Below are positions 34,801 to 46,900 of a stretch of DNA of 64,000 nt, in pieces. Where the stretch lies: contig OX442314.1 of assembly GCA_949358305.1 (NCBI GenBank), forward strand, positions 52,459,162 to 52,523,161, read 5' to 3'. Source of the DNA: Strigamia acuminata (taxonomy: Eukaryota; Arthropoda; Chilopoda; Geophilomorpha; Linotaeniidae). Each line of letters begins with the position of its first letter. Position 1 is the first letter of the stretch. Below the pieces are notes generated by a model that did not search any database, was not told the origin of the DNA, and was given only the letters and a program-made list of their open reading frames with translations. Position numbers and translations under genes: made by a program.

Positions 34801-34893
34801 TGCCCATCCTCTAAAAAGGACAAACCAGTGTCAACAGCTGAGTTTGAAAAAGCAGTCAAGATCATAACTGACATGTTTCGAAAAAACTTGTAG
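31870..34893 (+). pseudogene. Family A gag, one in-frame stop
   Basis: ATG at 31870, about 95 bases after the primer site. A TAA at 32557-32559 interrupts an otherwise continuous frame that resumes immediately in phase. Parts in order: basic N-terminus (KRPRGRPAKRR, an AT-hook-like patch), long Gln/Asn-rich coiled coil, Ser/Arg then Gly/Asp/Pro-rich linker (about 33050-33560), a retrotransposon gag/capsid-like domain (about 33690-34230; KEWFRRKNFTRWDDFVKQF), an acidic Glu run, and one CCHC zinc knuckle CNLCKKLGHWQKDC (about 34760-34803). It packages RNA and forms the particle. At about 1,000 codons it is longer than typical gypsy gag. The stop replaces a codon in the coiled coil and would truncate before the capsid. 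Confidence 0.85.
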
Positions 34894-37800
34894 ACGCAGA
34901 TCCATCAGGTCTAGTGGACACTGCGTCTTCTCCGAAATCGGAATCAGAGAATGAAAATCTGAAAATACTGGAAGATGTTGGAGATGTTATTGATGAATTA
35001 ATTCGTCAAGAAGAACTAAAAGAAAAAGAATCTCTTGAAGTAAACAAGGAGATTGTCGGCGAAACCCCGACTGAAGAAGACACTTCCAATATTAAAGATA
35101 AAGTCGAAATTAAAGACGATAGACCAAGCTCAGTTCCAGAAACACCTGAAATTGAGGAATGCATTAAGTTATTTGCAGCTACAACTCTTGATACCAATGA
35201 GTTATTAGATGAATTGCCTTTGGAGCCTCCAATTACAATTCATCATAAATTGCGCAAGTTTGAGTGCAAACTGGCTGGAATACCAAACAGCCAAGACCTT
35301 CCGACGTTAAAGTTAGAAACGTTAAAAGGTGTAATAACTGGAATGTTGGACTCAGGAGCAAATAAAAGCTTCCTAGCCACTTCAGTTATTAATCAATTAG
35401 GTCTAGAAAAATATCTACGACCTATCGGACCTGGTGTCAGAGTTACGACGGCAAGTGAAGAAGTCACTCCAGATGGAACCATTCATCTTTCATTTCGATG
35501 GACACATGGCACGTTACGTCATCCGTTCATCGTAATACCAAATAAGTATCCAATGGTACTATTGGGTTGCGATTTTATGAATAAATTAAAAATCCAACCT
35601 AATGCACAGACGATGTCTTGGAATTTCACGCAGCCTGTGGATGCAGATTTACCCTACATTCCACAAGCGTTGCTGGAACGTTATTTGGAGAAAATAGAGG
35701 AACCCGATTCCTCATTTGTGACCTTCGCAAAAGCGTACGCTGCAAGTGTAACTCAAGGCAAAATTGATGAAGAGAATTTCATCCAAAAGTTAGTTGAAGA
35801 AGCTAACTTAAATTTGGAGCAATCCAAATTATTAGAAAAGATGTTATCCAAACATAAAAGGATTATTTCTAAAAATCCAGGTAAAACACACCTGGTTAAG
35901 CACAAAATTGAGCTTGACACGGACAAACCCATCCGTGTCCCCTTTAAGAGCATAAACCCTCAAAAAAGGGAAATAATCAGACAACTTTGTCAAGATATGA
36001 TTGACAAAGGCGTAGTCGTCAAAGCTGAAGGCGATTACGGAATGCGGCCAGTCCTAGTCATGAGACCTGGAAATGACCCGCGTCTGTGTATTGATTTCCG
36101 CCCCATCAATACACATACTAAGTACAATCCACCTCAAATGCCAACAATTGAGGAAATTCTACGAGAAATCGGAGAATTCGAATGGGTCAGTACTATAGAT
36201 CTGACCAAGGGATATTGGCAGATAGAATTGCGACCTGAAGACAGAGAAAAGACTGCCTTCTGGAGCCCAATGGGAAGGCTTATGTTTAAAGTAATGCCTT
36301 TCGGACTTGTAAACGCACCAACTACTTTCCAAGAGTTGATGGAAAAGGTTTTGGGTGACGTTTACAGAAAATTTGCATGGGCTTATTTGGATGACATAAT
36401 TGTTGTATCCAAAACGTTCGAAGAACACGTTAAACATTTAGATATAGTGAAAAAATTGGCAGAAGCTAATTTACATGCGCATCCTGGCAAGACGCATCTC
36501 TGTAGAAAGGAATTAATTTTTCTAGGCTACAAAGTAGGAGTCGAAGGACTTGCAGTTGACCCTAAAAAAGTCGCTGCAATTACGCAATTTCCGGCTCTTA
36601 CCAATCTTAAGGAATTCCAAAGATTTCTAGGCATGGTGAATTTCTTTCACCGCCTAATCAAGAATTTGGCCACGGTTGCAGAACCATTAAGGCCTCTCTT
36701 GAAGAAGGATGCGGAGTTCGATTGGGAACTGCATCATCAGGCAGCATTCGACGCAATAAAAGAATTACTTACGAATGCTGAAACAATGAAGATGCCTGAT
36801 TTATACATGCCATTCATTGTTCATACTGACGCCAGTAGACAAGGGTTGGGTGCAGCCCTTACACAAAAGAAAATTGTGGATGGCCAAGAAGTCGAAATGC
36901 CATGCGTGTATGCAAGCAGAAGCTTGCAGCCCGCCGAAAAGAATTATACTGTGACAGAATTGGAATGTCTCGCAGTAGTATGGGGATTGCGCAAATTTCG
37001 CCCATACTTAGAGTACACTACATTCACTGTACAAACGGATCACCAAGCACTTAAGTGGTTGATGTCGTTATCTGACCCGTCGGGCAGATTAGCTCGTTGG
37101 CAAATGGAGCTGATGGCGTATTCGTTCGAAATACAATACGTCAAAGGTCCGCTGAATGTAATAGCAGACGCTTTGTCTCGTGCGCCTGTCAGCTCACCTG
37201 ACGAACCAGAGGACGATGGCGATAACGATGATTTATTGTCGTATTGTCCATCTCCCTGCCGAAGTTGGCAGATGGGAAAATTAAATGAATTACCCAAGTC
37301 CATAATCGTCAATGAAGATGATCAAGCATTAATTAATTTTTGTATTAACATGCATGATCCGTCAGGAACCCCTGACGTCGAATTAAGAGCTATGATGGCT
37401 AAAAAATTCGAGCTGCCAACAACAAATGTTTTAATTAAAGCATTTGCAGCTAAGATTGCCAAGCAATTAGAATGTGATCCTCCAACGAGAGATGACATTA
37501 TTGCGGCGCAAAAAGCAGACAAATTTTGCCAATATATTCGCAATTTCTTGTTAAACAAGCAATATCCAAGTTACATAGTAACTTGTCTTCAAAGAAGAAA
37601 TTTTGAAAGACACGCGAGTACTTATCTCATTGAAGAAGATATGTTACCTCATTATCATCCTACCTCCACCGATGAATTAGGAGAGGATGGTAGGGCACTT
37701 AAAGTTGTTGTGCCAAGGAAATTGATTTATAAAATCATTTGGTTGATGCACGGACATCCATTGTCCGGCCACCCAGGCATTGCGAGGACAATGTACCGAA

Positions 37801-39137
37801 CTCGAAGAGTTTATACCTGGAAAGGTATGAAATGTGATATTACACGTTTTATTCAACATTGTCAAGGATGTCAGGCCTGTAAGCCGAGATCGAAGACAGA
37901 AGTAGAAGGCGCTCAAATTGGACCATTTGGACCATTTGACTGCCTCAGTGTGGATTTGTCTGGCCCAAAACCCAGAACCAGAAAAAACAATACCCACATT
38001 TGCGTCATCGTAGATGTCGCTACGCATTGGCCAGAATTATTTCCAATGTGTAATCCAACGGCAATAAAGGTTGCCAACACAATTTATCACTTATCGATAA
38101 CTTTTGGATTTCCAAGACAAATTATAAGTGATAATGGACCTCAATTTCAATCACAGGTCTATAAAGAATTTTGCAAAAAATTCGACATGTCGTGAACACC
38201 GACATCAATTTATCGGCCACAGAGCAATCCTGTAGAAAGGACCAATCGTAACATAAAATATTTGGTTTCGATTTATTCTGATATTCACGACCAATGGGAT
38301 GAATATCTGCGCGAGTTCGCATTCAGTTTGAGAACAACTGTTACGAGAGGGCGAGATTATTCTCCTGCTTTCTTGAATTTTTTCCGAGAATTAAGAATTC
38401 CTTGGGATCCAAGAATTCCGGAGGGAATTTTAGTTATTGATCCAAAAAATCCGCATTTATATGTTCAGAAATTAGAAGCAATAATTGCAGAGACGTATCA
38501 GCATATGATGTCTCACGTCTTAGATTTAAGACGCCGTGTTGAAGCTGAAAAATCAGATAAGAAATTCGACAACTTCAGACAAAATGATTTAGTCTGGCGA
38601 GAGTCTCATATTCTCTCAAATGCCGCTAAAGGAATAGCAGCAGGTATTTCGCCGAAAAGGAATGGGCCATATGTAATTGTCAAAAGATTGCAAGGTGGCG
38701 CCTTTCAACTAAGACGGCTGAGCGATAATAAGATTTATCCAGCAGTTCACGGCACTGAATTAATGCCGTACTTTCCCGTTTTCAACCAAGAAATTTGGCT
38801 GGAAGGGGAGGAAGTGGGTCAAAAAACAAAAAATATTGTTAACACCTTGGATGATGCTGAATTATCCAAAATTCCGGTCGAAAACAAGGAATCGAGTGAA
38901 GAATCGAAACTCAAAAATAACGAAGTCGATGAAATAAACAAGCGACTTGAAAATGTTTCTCTGGATAAAAATCTAGAAAAGGAAATGTTTTTAGAAAAAG
39001 AAAAAATTTCAAACAATGAAGGAAATAACTCATCTGACATTGGAGACGATGCTGAGGACAATCTAAACAAGTTGGATTGTACTTCGCGAAAGTCAAAGTA
39101 CAACTTGAGATCTCGCGTTCCGCGAGCCAAGACATAG
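34872..39137 (+). pseudogene. Family A pol: protease, RT, RNase H, integrase; one in-frame stop
   Basis: Read by frameshift from gag. Protease: MLDSGANKS (about 35344). Reverse transcriptase: core RLCIDFRPIN, MPFGLVNAPTTFQ and YLDDIIVVS (about 36385). RNase H: HTDASRQGLGAAL and TELECLAVVWGL, with TDHQALKW after it. Integrase: H2C2 finger (HPLSGHPG...CQGCQAC), first catalytic Asp in VDLSG (about 37950), second in SDNGPQF (about 38130), Glu in NPVERTN (about 38232), then a basic C-terminal domain. TGA at 38193-38195 lies between the second Asp and the Glu, in a context where CGA is expected, so it is probably a CpG transition. The frame then continues to 39137. The gene makes and integrates the element cDNA; this copy cannot make full integrase. 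Confidence 0.92.
34881..34928 (+). promoter_or_regulatory. Programmed -1 frameshift signal, gag to pol
   Basis: A AAA AAC at 34881-34887 is in the gag frame (CGA AAA AAC TTG TAG) and lies one codon before the gag stop. Four bases later a stem forms between agacgcag (34892-34899) and ctgcgtct (34921-34928), with an inner tcca/tgga pairing. Slipping back one base joins exactly the frame of pol, which is open from 34872. This is the classical X XXY YYZ plus hairpin arrangement. Confidence 0.85.
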
Positions 39138-39375
39138 CGTTGACTTTCACCTTTTGGGTTTACCCAAAAGATCCGAGAGAGCAATCTCGTGACGTCATTC
39201 GTAGTCCACACTCGAATGACAACGTTCACAATACGTTATAATTTGTGACGTCATTCGGTGTCACCGAAACAAGTTCGTTTCTCCAATCAACGAACTTAGC
39301 CACTTTCTCAGTAGTTTCCAAAGTGGATGCGTCGAGTGCGTTATAACACGACAGTTTTCTTTGATTCTACAAACT

Positions 39376-39441
39376 GTAAGTAGTTTTTCTGAAAGAAAAA
39401 TTCGATAAATATATTTAATATAATTTATTAATTCTTTCTAG
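39376..39441 (+). other. Conserved 66-bp intron in the aORF leader
   Basis: GTAAGT at 39376 and ttaattctttctag ending at 39441 make an almost ideal intron. The second family A copy has the same donor, acceptor and 66-bp length (63876-63811, minus strand). It lies after pol and 38 bases before the ATG at 39480. Confidence 0.6.
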
Positions 39442-39479
39442 CCGAAAGAATTTCTTTTTCAATTCGAAAAAGAAAACGA

Positions 39480-42094
39480 ATGGCAGACGACGAGATAAAC
39501 CTCCATGCGGATGGAGAAATGCCCATGGAAGGGGCCGATGGAGACGTTCAATTGACGCTTCAGCAACGGGTAAATTATTAGAATAAATTTTACCGATTGT
39601 TTCAGTCAGAAAAATTGATTAAAATCAGTTTTTCTGACTTCAAACACAAGCCGCTAAAAAATAAAAATGGCGGCTATAAAAGTCACGTGCTCCAAGCATG
39701 TGCGAAGGGAGTTGCCATGACAACCAACATCCCTTAGTGGCTCACTGCCACAAGCGCTAAGCTTAACCTTCGGAAGCGAGTGCACCCGCAAAATCCGCAC
39801 TTTGGGAGTGACTATTCCTCGGATTCCGGCCGGACCAAACTCTTCCGGAAAATGTCCGGGGGAATGCTGAGAGTGCCGATAGACGACATTCGATTTTATG
39901 TCGTGGATTTTTGTGCGGTTTGCGCCGTGTTTATTATTCGTACGAGATTTGGTATTTTCGCAAGTTACGCCACGACTTCAGCAAATCGGCGCTGCAAGGA
40001 CTTGGAGCGAAAGGCCGATTCATCGAGCGCCTCCACGTCGACGGAGTCGACGAAATTGAGTGGACGCTCGACGAGAGCCCCCCAGGACCACTAGCTGCTG
40101 AGTTGTTGCACAACCAGTGGCCAGTGACGCCGCGAGAGCGTCACGAGCGCCGTAGAGTGCTAAAGAGTACCGGAATCAATTACGGTGCTCTCAACCAAGT
40201 GAGGAAGAACCTCAAGACGACACAACGCGAAGTCGTCCAGCGGTATCGCAAATCCGTTCGTGACGGGAACCCACAACTTCCCGCCACACAAACCGAGCTT
40301 CACCAGTTGGCGCTCGCTGGGTGCTTTAATGATTTTCCGGGATTTTTCCCGTCAAAAGCACTCCGAGCTGCCGCAGTGCAGCTTCGCGTCGACGAAAATC
40401 GACAACTGGCTCAAGAACACGAGGCAGAGGAGCAAGCGCGCTGCGCTCTCCCGTTTTATCGGGAAGACGAAATTCCGGCCCCAGCGGCCATCAATCCTCC
40501 GCCACAGGACGAGGATTTGAGGGTGGGGCAGCCCCCTCCACCGGTTCCGATCCGCCCGATGTTCCGCGAGTCGAGTCGCGACAGAGAAGAACGTCAGAGG
40601 CGATCGCGCCCGTACACGACTGACGCACCGCCACCACGCCCGCAGTCGCGAAGAGGACAAACGTCCGAGTCTTTTTGCTCGTCGTCATCACAGAGCCTCG
40701 AGTCGGATTCCACGATGAAGTCCGAGCGAAGTAGCCGAACCGCCTCCACCTACAAAGTGGACAATCCGGCTACTCCATACGCCATGCGGCGTGTCGTCGG
40801 TGATTTATTCACCGACTATAGCGTACCAGTCCCAGGTCACGCTAGCCGCCCACCAGCGGGAGCTCGCAGAATGCAGCTAAAGCCATACTTCGATGAGTCC
40901 TTCGGGCCTCAATGAGTGTATTACGAACACCAACCCATCAAAGCGCAGCAGGAAGTGCTTGGAACGCTGGACGCCTACCAAAACGCCCAGATTTGCGAAT
41001 CGCAAAAGGGTTGGCAACGATTAGCCGCCCGATTGGAGAGCTCGGACATCGAGAATGTCGACGATCCCCGGTTAATTGAACTTCAACGTTTATTAATTCC
41101 GGAGATGATCAGGGTGTTGTACCCTGGTGTTATGCCGACGGTTGGGCAAGCGTTGGCAGCGCTCACTTATTTGTGGACGGCCCCAATGGGACTTTCCGAG
41201 AAGAAAGTCGAACTGTGGTATTTTATTAGACCGCACCCGCCCACGATCCTGGCGGAACTGATTAAGCAGTTAGTTGCTCACTGCGAAACCGAAGAAGAAG
41301 CCGCAGTTCGGTTGAGAACCGAATGGTCAATCGCAAAAACCACGGCGCAGCAAGCTCGAAGCGCAGCGCTTCCCGTTACCTGCGCCACAGTTGCCGCATC
41401 ACTGGCAGCTTTCCAGTTGGCCCAAGAGGCACCTGGATGCTCGTTTTGGCAGGAGAACTCGAGAAGTTCTCAAACTCCATCCGGAGTTCAACGGACGGTC
41501 GAACCCCGTAAGCTCCCTGGAGTAGGACGAGCGCAAGGACGAGGAAGTTTGCCCTCGTCAACCTCCGCACCCGCGTTGGTTTTCTCTGGTTCGCCTGAGC
41601 AGTTTGACGAGGCTGAAACGGAAGATTCGCGTCCACCGCCTCCACCGCCACCAGCCAAGCCGGCAAAGACGGTTAAGCCGATGAAGAAAGAATCGGCTTT
41701 CAAGACTCTAATGCGTCTGTATCCGCACTTCTTTTTGACGCCGGATACAAGAACACTGCTAAGCAACAACCACAAGTTGTCGAGGCAGGTGTTTATGTGG
41801 CTCGAAGACCACATTCGGGTGTTAAGCCCACCATCAGTGCTCCACGACCGACTCCTGAGGGCACGATTGGCGCCAGAAGATCCGATAGAGTTTGCGGCGC
41901 TCGGATTCTTCAACCGAGCCAACTCGGCAAGGATCATTCAGGTTTGGCTTCACGTCAACCCTGGAATGGTCTCCGGACCAAACGCAGGTCGCGACCTGTG
42001 TATCGCCAATGAGCGATCCAATCCGAGGGACGACGCCACGGATATGATGCGCCCGTCGACGCCTGAGAAGACTCAGAGCATGGACGAATCGTAA
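39480..42094 (+). pseudogene. Family A extra ORF (aORF), downstream of pol
   Basis: A small in-frame exon-like piece (39480-39569, MADDEINLHADGE...) ends at a possible donor (gtaaat). The main frame runs from about 39812 to 42094 with one TGA at 40913-40915, where copy 2 has TGG. The protein (~760 aa) is basic then proline-rich. It has an N-terminal KLRHDFSKSALQGLG region, a TPRERHERRR...VRDGNPQLPATQTELHQLA helical region, a long Ser/Arg/Pro linker, a VLYPGVMPT...YLWTAPMGLSEKKVELWY block and a C-terminal FLTPDTRTLLSNNHKLSRQVF...HVNPGMVSGPN block. There is no signal peptide, transmembrane segment or glycosylation-rich ectodomain, so it is not an envelope. Family unrecognised. A TATAAAAG at 39675-39682 could be an internal promoter. 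Residues before KLRHDF differ completely from copy 2. Confidence 0.65.
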
Positions 42095-42145
42095 ACTGGT
42101 TCGTTCATTTCTCTCCATGTAAGATTCGTCTTAAATGGGGGGATG

Positions 42146-43107
42146 TGTGGTGATCTCAATGTATTTCACCAACTTAGAAGATAAAATTAATTGTCTTCTA
42201 ATTAATTTGACTGTGGCGCACGCCAAGTCAGATCATGTGACCGAGGGGAGAAATCCTCTCTAGGCACATATCACCCCAGGTTGTCCGGGGTGAAGACGGT
42301 TATTAACCGTTATGGTGCAATATGGTGTAATAACCACTAGTTGCACCCATTTGAGCTAAGTGCGCAGGTTTTCTGCGCAATATTGAAGCGTGCTGGGCTC
42401 GCGCCTTGGCTCAAATCGGGACTCTGAAAAATGCAACAACAACCTCAACATCACTGCTTTTGCTCCTGAAAGAAAAGTATTGATAGAGGACCGTTGTAAC
42501 TCAGTTTCACCTGCTATCTTTGTGCCACCCAAAGCACAAAGCCAGCAATTCTGCTTGAATTAGCCGTAGCTAATTCCAGCAATCGAGAAGAGAAGTTCCC
42601 GTGTCGCGTGAACCATCGCCGTCGCAGTAGCGCGAACTGCTGCCACCGCCATCGGACGTGAACGGACGCCTGCCCGAACGTGAACCACCGCCCCGTGCCG
42701 TCGTACTTCGTGTGGAAGACTCACCGTGAACCATCATCCGAGGATCATCGTACGTGTGAGTGAAGACGAGGAAAATAGCGGAAGCCATTTTCCTAACAAC
42801 TTTGGTTGTCAAGCGCCTTCGCCACGCTTTGTAGCTTGCAACAGTCGTTGCAAGCCCTCCATTGTTTTCCCGCTCTTTTATTACGCGATTCATCGCTTTA
42901 TTCTTACTTTTAAACTAGTCATTGTAATTAAACCGAATAAATAATTGTGTGATTTTTATTACCATAATAAACTGTCTTTTTATTTCTATTTCCGTAAACT
43001 TAACCCTAGACAAGTTTCGGCCGCGATATAAGTCTTGTAAAGCATTCACCTGCGGTAACCATGCTTGATTTATTAGAAATTAAGTGTGAAAAACCCGGAT
43101 CGCAGCA
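42146..43107 (+). repeat. 3' LTR, family A
   Basis: Same 962-bp length as the 5' LTR with about six substitutions. It is preceded by the purine tract aaatgggggga (about 42134-42144). Confidence 0.95.
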
Positions 43108-43558
43108 AATATTCAACTTGGAAATTTTCTGCCCCTTAAAACTCCAGCATAACTTTTAAGCTGGCTTTACTGCATTTGTATACAGTGCTTCAGTTTTTCG
43201 CATATACCAGTAGTAATTAAAACCACCTCCAGATGGCTCAAATCTATTTATATTTATTGTTTAGGCATTATGCCTTCTATAAAATTAGTTCCGAACTAAA
43301 AACAAACTAAATGACACTTTAACCTATCGACTTAAAAATTGTACATAAATCCGTAATGGCTTAATTTGATGGTGCCCTACAACTTTGTAATTGACTTTTT
43401 CAGCAAGTGAATAACCTTGAAAATGGCCTTCCAGGTCAAATTTGATGACATCATTGGATTGCTCTCACCCAACTTCCTATATGATCGCTTTATCAAAGTT
43501 GGCCTAGATGCAATTGCTCAAGAAATATTTCAGGGGAACAGACTTTTGTTCCTCCCTG

Positions 43559-43735
43559 TATAGTGCCGAAACTCGGGAAATTCGAGAGAAACGGACCAGG
43601 ATAACAAAATAATGAACGATTTAACAAGAAACAGAATACAAAGGGCATTTAATTTGTATTTGGCCGGTGATGCGTTTTGATGAGTCATCTCATCATTATT
43701 CACCATTGGGTTCTATTGGCTACTCAATCTTAAAA
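43559..43735 (+). mobile_element. Family F primer-site and leader, right half of the split copy
   Basis: It matches 1949-2115: a mutated primer site (gtgccgaaactcggga) and the atgaacgatttaacaagaaa leader. It joins 28887-29051 once element G is removed. 43736-43937 holds nothing recognisable and may be the original 5' flank of the thymidylate synthase copy. Confidence 0.7.
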
Positions 43736-43942
43736 TAAAAAAAAAAATTATTTCTAAATGGTTATAAAAATATCTTAACAAGCAAAATAATAATATCGAT
43801 TGAATAAAAAGTTCTCCAGTATCGTAACAAGGAATTGCGGATGCGTAACAATTTGATAGTTTACGTCGTGCGTACGTTCGTAGACGAAACTTGATCGGTG
43901 ACTGCTACAATCCTTAATCCCTGCAAAATATGCCCACGCGAC

Positions 43943-46900
43943 TGTCGTATTTGTATGTTTGTATATTATGCCACTAGGTGGCAGCACTAATCAATCATGT
44001 GCCCGCCAGGTGATGCATACACCTGAGCGGTGAATAAAGTTCACTATTACTTATACAACCGAACGTGTATGATTGTCTCCCGAATACACGACAAATTGGC
44101 GACGAGGATGTCCGCAGGTCACCTAGTTTTTCACGAACAATAACTATCAAGGAGTAACTGTGAGTGGAATTCAATTGTCGGCAGCCTAGCTAACTGCTGG
44201 CGAGTGTTTTTTTCTACGGAAGTGCAGAGGAAACTTGGCGTGAAAATGGCGACCTTCAATTTGCCCGCAGTTGGAAAATTCGAGATTTCAGACGGAAATC
44301 TGGACCAACGATGGAAAACGTGGTCTGAGGCTTTCGGGTATTATCTGCTTGCAGCAGACGTGAAGTCCGCAGCACAAAAGAAGGCCATGCTGCTCCATTT
44401 AGCTGGGCCTGACGTCCAGAAAATTTTCGCAACATTTACTACCACGGAAAAGGTAGATTTTGATACGGCGACTGCAGCGCTGAAGTCATATTTCTCACCA
44501 AAGAAGAATTTACGGTTTGAGCGGCATGTGTTTAGGCAGATTACACAAGAAGCAACCGAAACAATGGATGCGTTTGTTACACGACTGAAGGCAGCTGTAA
44601 CAGGTTGCGAGTTCTCACAATTGGAAGACGACATGATCGTGGACCAAGTTTTAGACAAGGGACGAGACAAGGTATTACGTCGTCGTTTATTAAGGGAGGA
44701 TGACCTAACGTTGGCAAGTCTTTTGAAACTCGCACGCGCGGCGGAGGCGAGTGAGTCGCAAGCTGCAGTGATGGAGAAGGATATTGGTAGTAAAATCCTA
44801 AAAGAAGAAAGTGTGAATAAAATTTCAGGTGAAAAACGAAATTTTCGAGGCAGAGGAAATAAGAAACGTGGACAATTTTGGAAGAGTGGTGAAAAACCGG
44901 CTCAAACGGAGGAAAATCAAGGTGGAAGATCAAAAGGAACTCTCGAGTGTTTCCGTTGCGGACGACCTGGACATTTCGCGAACGATTGCACAGTGGCGAA
45001 AGATAAAGAGTGCTCTTTTTGTCATAAAAAGGGACACTTTGCGAAAGTGTGTCGTTTGAAGAGCGGAAGAGGGCGAGGTCGAGGCACGGATCGAGTACAA
45101 TTCGTTGGCGTGAGCGAACACAGCGAGGATGAGTATTGTTTTAACATCAATTCAATAATGACTAAAGATTGTGTGCAGGTACGGATCGAGGACCAATGCG
45201 TGCGTGTTCTGGTTGATTTGGGCTCATCAGTCAATTTAATTGACTTAAATACATGGAAATTGCTGAAAAAACGAGGATTGGAGTTGAAACCGACCACGAC
45301 GAATGTTTTCGCGTACGGATGTTCGAGACCGTTGGAAACCAGGGGACAGTTTGACGCCATAATTCGGACACGAGAGAAGAAAGTAAAAGCAAAATTCATT
45401 GTTGTGCCGTCAGGCAATGTTTCATTGTTAGGAAAAGCCACGTCGAAAGAGTTGGAACTCGTGGAGTTTAAAAAAGAAGACGTGTGTGCAGTGAAGGACG
45501 ATTCAACGTTCAGGGCAGCAATGGACGCTTTGAGAGACGAATTGGCGCAACTAATAATCCCGCACGAAGAGATGTTTAGCGGAATTGGCAAGTTAAAGAA
45601 CTTCGAGTTGGATCTGTACATGGACCCAACGGTGAAGCCGGTCGCGCAGGCGGTGCGACGGATCCCGTTTCACGTGCGTAAGAAAATCGACGAAGAAATT
45701 GACCTTTTGTTGAAACAGGACATAATCGAGCCCGTAAGCGGCCCGACGGAATGGATTTCACCGATGGTTCCAGTGGCGAAACCGGACGGGTCTGTGCGTA
45801 TCTGTCTGGATATGCGCGCCGTTAATGAGGCCATCAAACGCTGTCGCCATCCGCTCCCGACGATTGAAGAAATTCTTGAGGAGATGGCCGGGGCGGAGGT
45901 TATAACGAAATTAGATTGTCGTTGGGGCTACCTTCAGATCCCACTACGCGAGTCGTCGAGGAAATATACCGTCTTTGTGACGCATAGGGGACTCTTTAGG
46001 TACAAACGATTATTCTTCGGCGTGGCGTCGGCCCCCGAGGAGTACCAGAGAATCATACAGACTCTACTAGAAGGCTGCGAGGGCTGTAAGAATTCACTCG
46101 ACGACATCATCGTTCACGGACGGACTGTGCGAGAGCACGATGAACGTTTGAAAAAGGTTTTGTGTGTTTTGATCGAGAACGGACTGACGCTCAATTTGAA
46201 CAAGTGTCGTTTTGGGCTGGATCGATTGGACTTTCTTGGTCATGTAATTTCCAGGAATGGAATTTCAGTGGCCGAACAAAAAGTTTTGGCAGTTAGGCAG
46301 ACGGTTCCACCAAAGAATGAGACCGAAGTGAGAAGTTTTCTCGGTCTTGTTAACTTCTGTGCCCGATATATTCCGAACTTCGCGACAATGGCTGAACCAC
46401 TACGCGAAGTGGCGAGGAAAGAGAGCGTTTTCCGATGGGGTAAACAACAGCAAAGAGCTTTTGAGCAGTTGAAGTCAGCAATGTGCGCTGCTGAGACGTT
46501 AGCATTTTTTAGAAAGGGCGTCGAAACCCAACTCATCGTGGACGCGTCGCCGGTCGGACTTGGAGCCGTGCTCGTCCAGCGCCAGCCGGATGGAAACAAG
46601 AAGCCAATTGCCTACGCCAGCCGGACGCTGTCGGGGGTCGAACGGAGGTATTCCCAGACAGAACGTGAGGCCCTGGCAGTCGTCTGGGGCTGTGAAAAAT
46701 TCAGATTGTTTTTGATTGGAAACCAATTTCAGCTGATAAACCGACCACAAAGCGTTGGAAGTCATATACTCAACGCGGTCGAAGCCATCCGCGAGGATCG
46801 AACGCTGGGTGCTTCGGCTCCAGCCGTTCGAGTTTAAAATCCGTCACAAGCCCGGAGCGTCGAACATCGCTGATCCACTCTCCAGGATGTTACCCCTGGA

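Larger units (their letters stand above)
30795..43107 (+). mobile_element. Full-length Ty3/gypsy element, family A
   Basis: 962-bp LTRs (30795-31756 and 42146-43107) with duplication aata (30791-30794 and 43108-43111). Order: LTR, tRNA-Pro-like primer site, gag, -1 frameshift signal, pol (protease-RT-RNase H-integrase), extra ORF (aORF), purine tract, LTR. The LTRs differ at only about six positions, mostly transitions, so the copy is young. Each of gag, pol and aORF carries exactly one premature stop. Confidence 0.95.
29052..43558. mobile_element. Mariner-like TIR element G, split by two later insertions
   Basis: The left end CAGGGTGGAACAAAAG at 29052 and its inverse at 43558 are each preceded or followed by TA. 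The inverted repeats run for more than 200 bp (29052-29290 against about 43375-43558). After removing the foldback element and element A the original unit is about 1,030 bp. The CAGGGTG...CAAAAGT start and TA target fit Tc1/mariner derivatives. No transposase. A half copy lies at 54116-54556. Confidence 0.75.

Noticed and set aside
39480-42094. Envelope gene of a retrovirus-like gypsy element
   Set aside because: No signal peptide, transmembrane helix, cleavage site or glycosylation-rich ectodomain in either copy.
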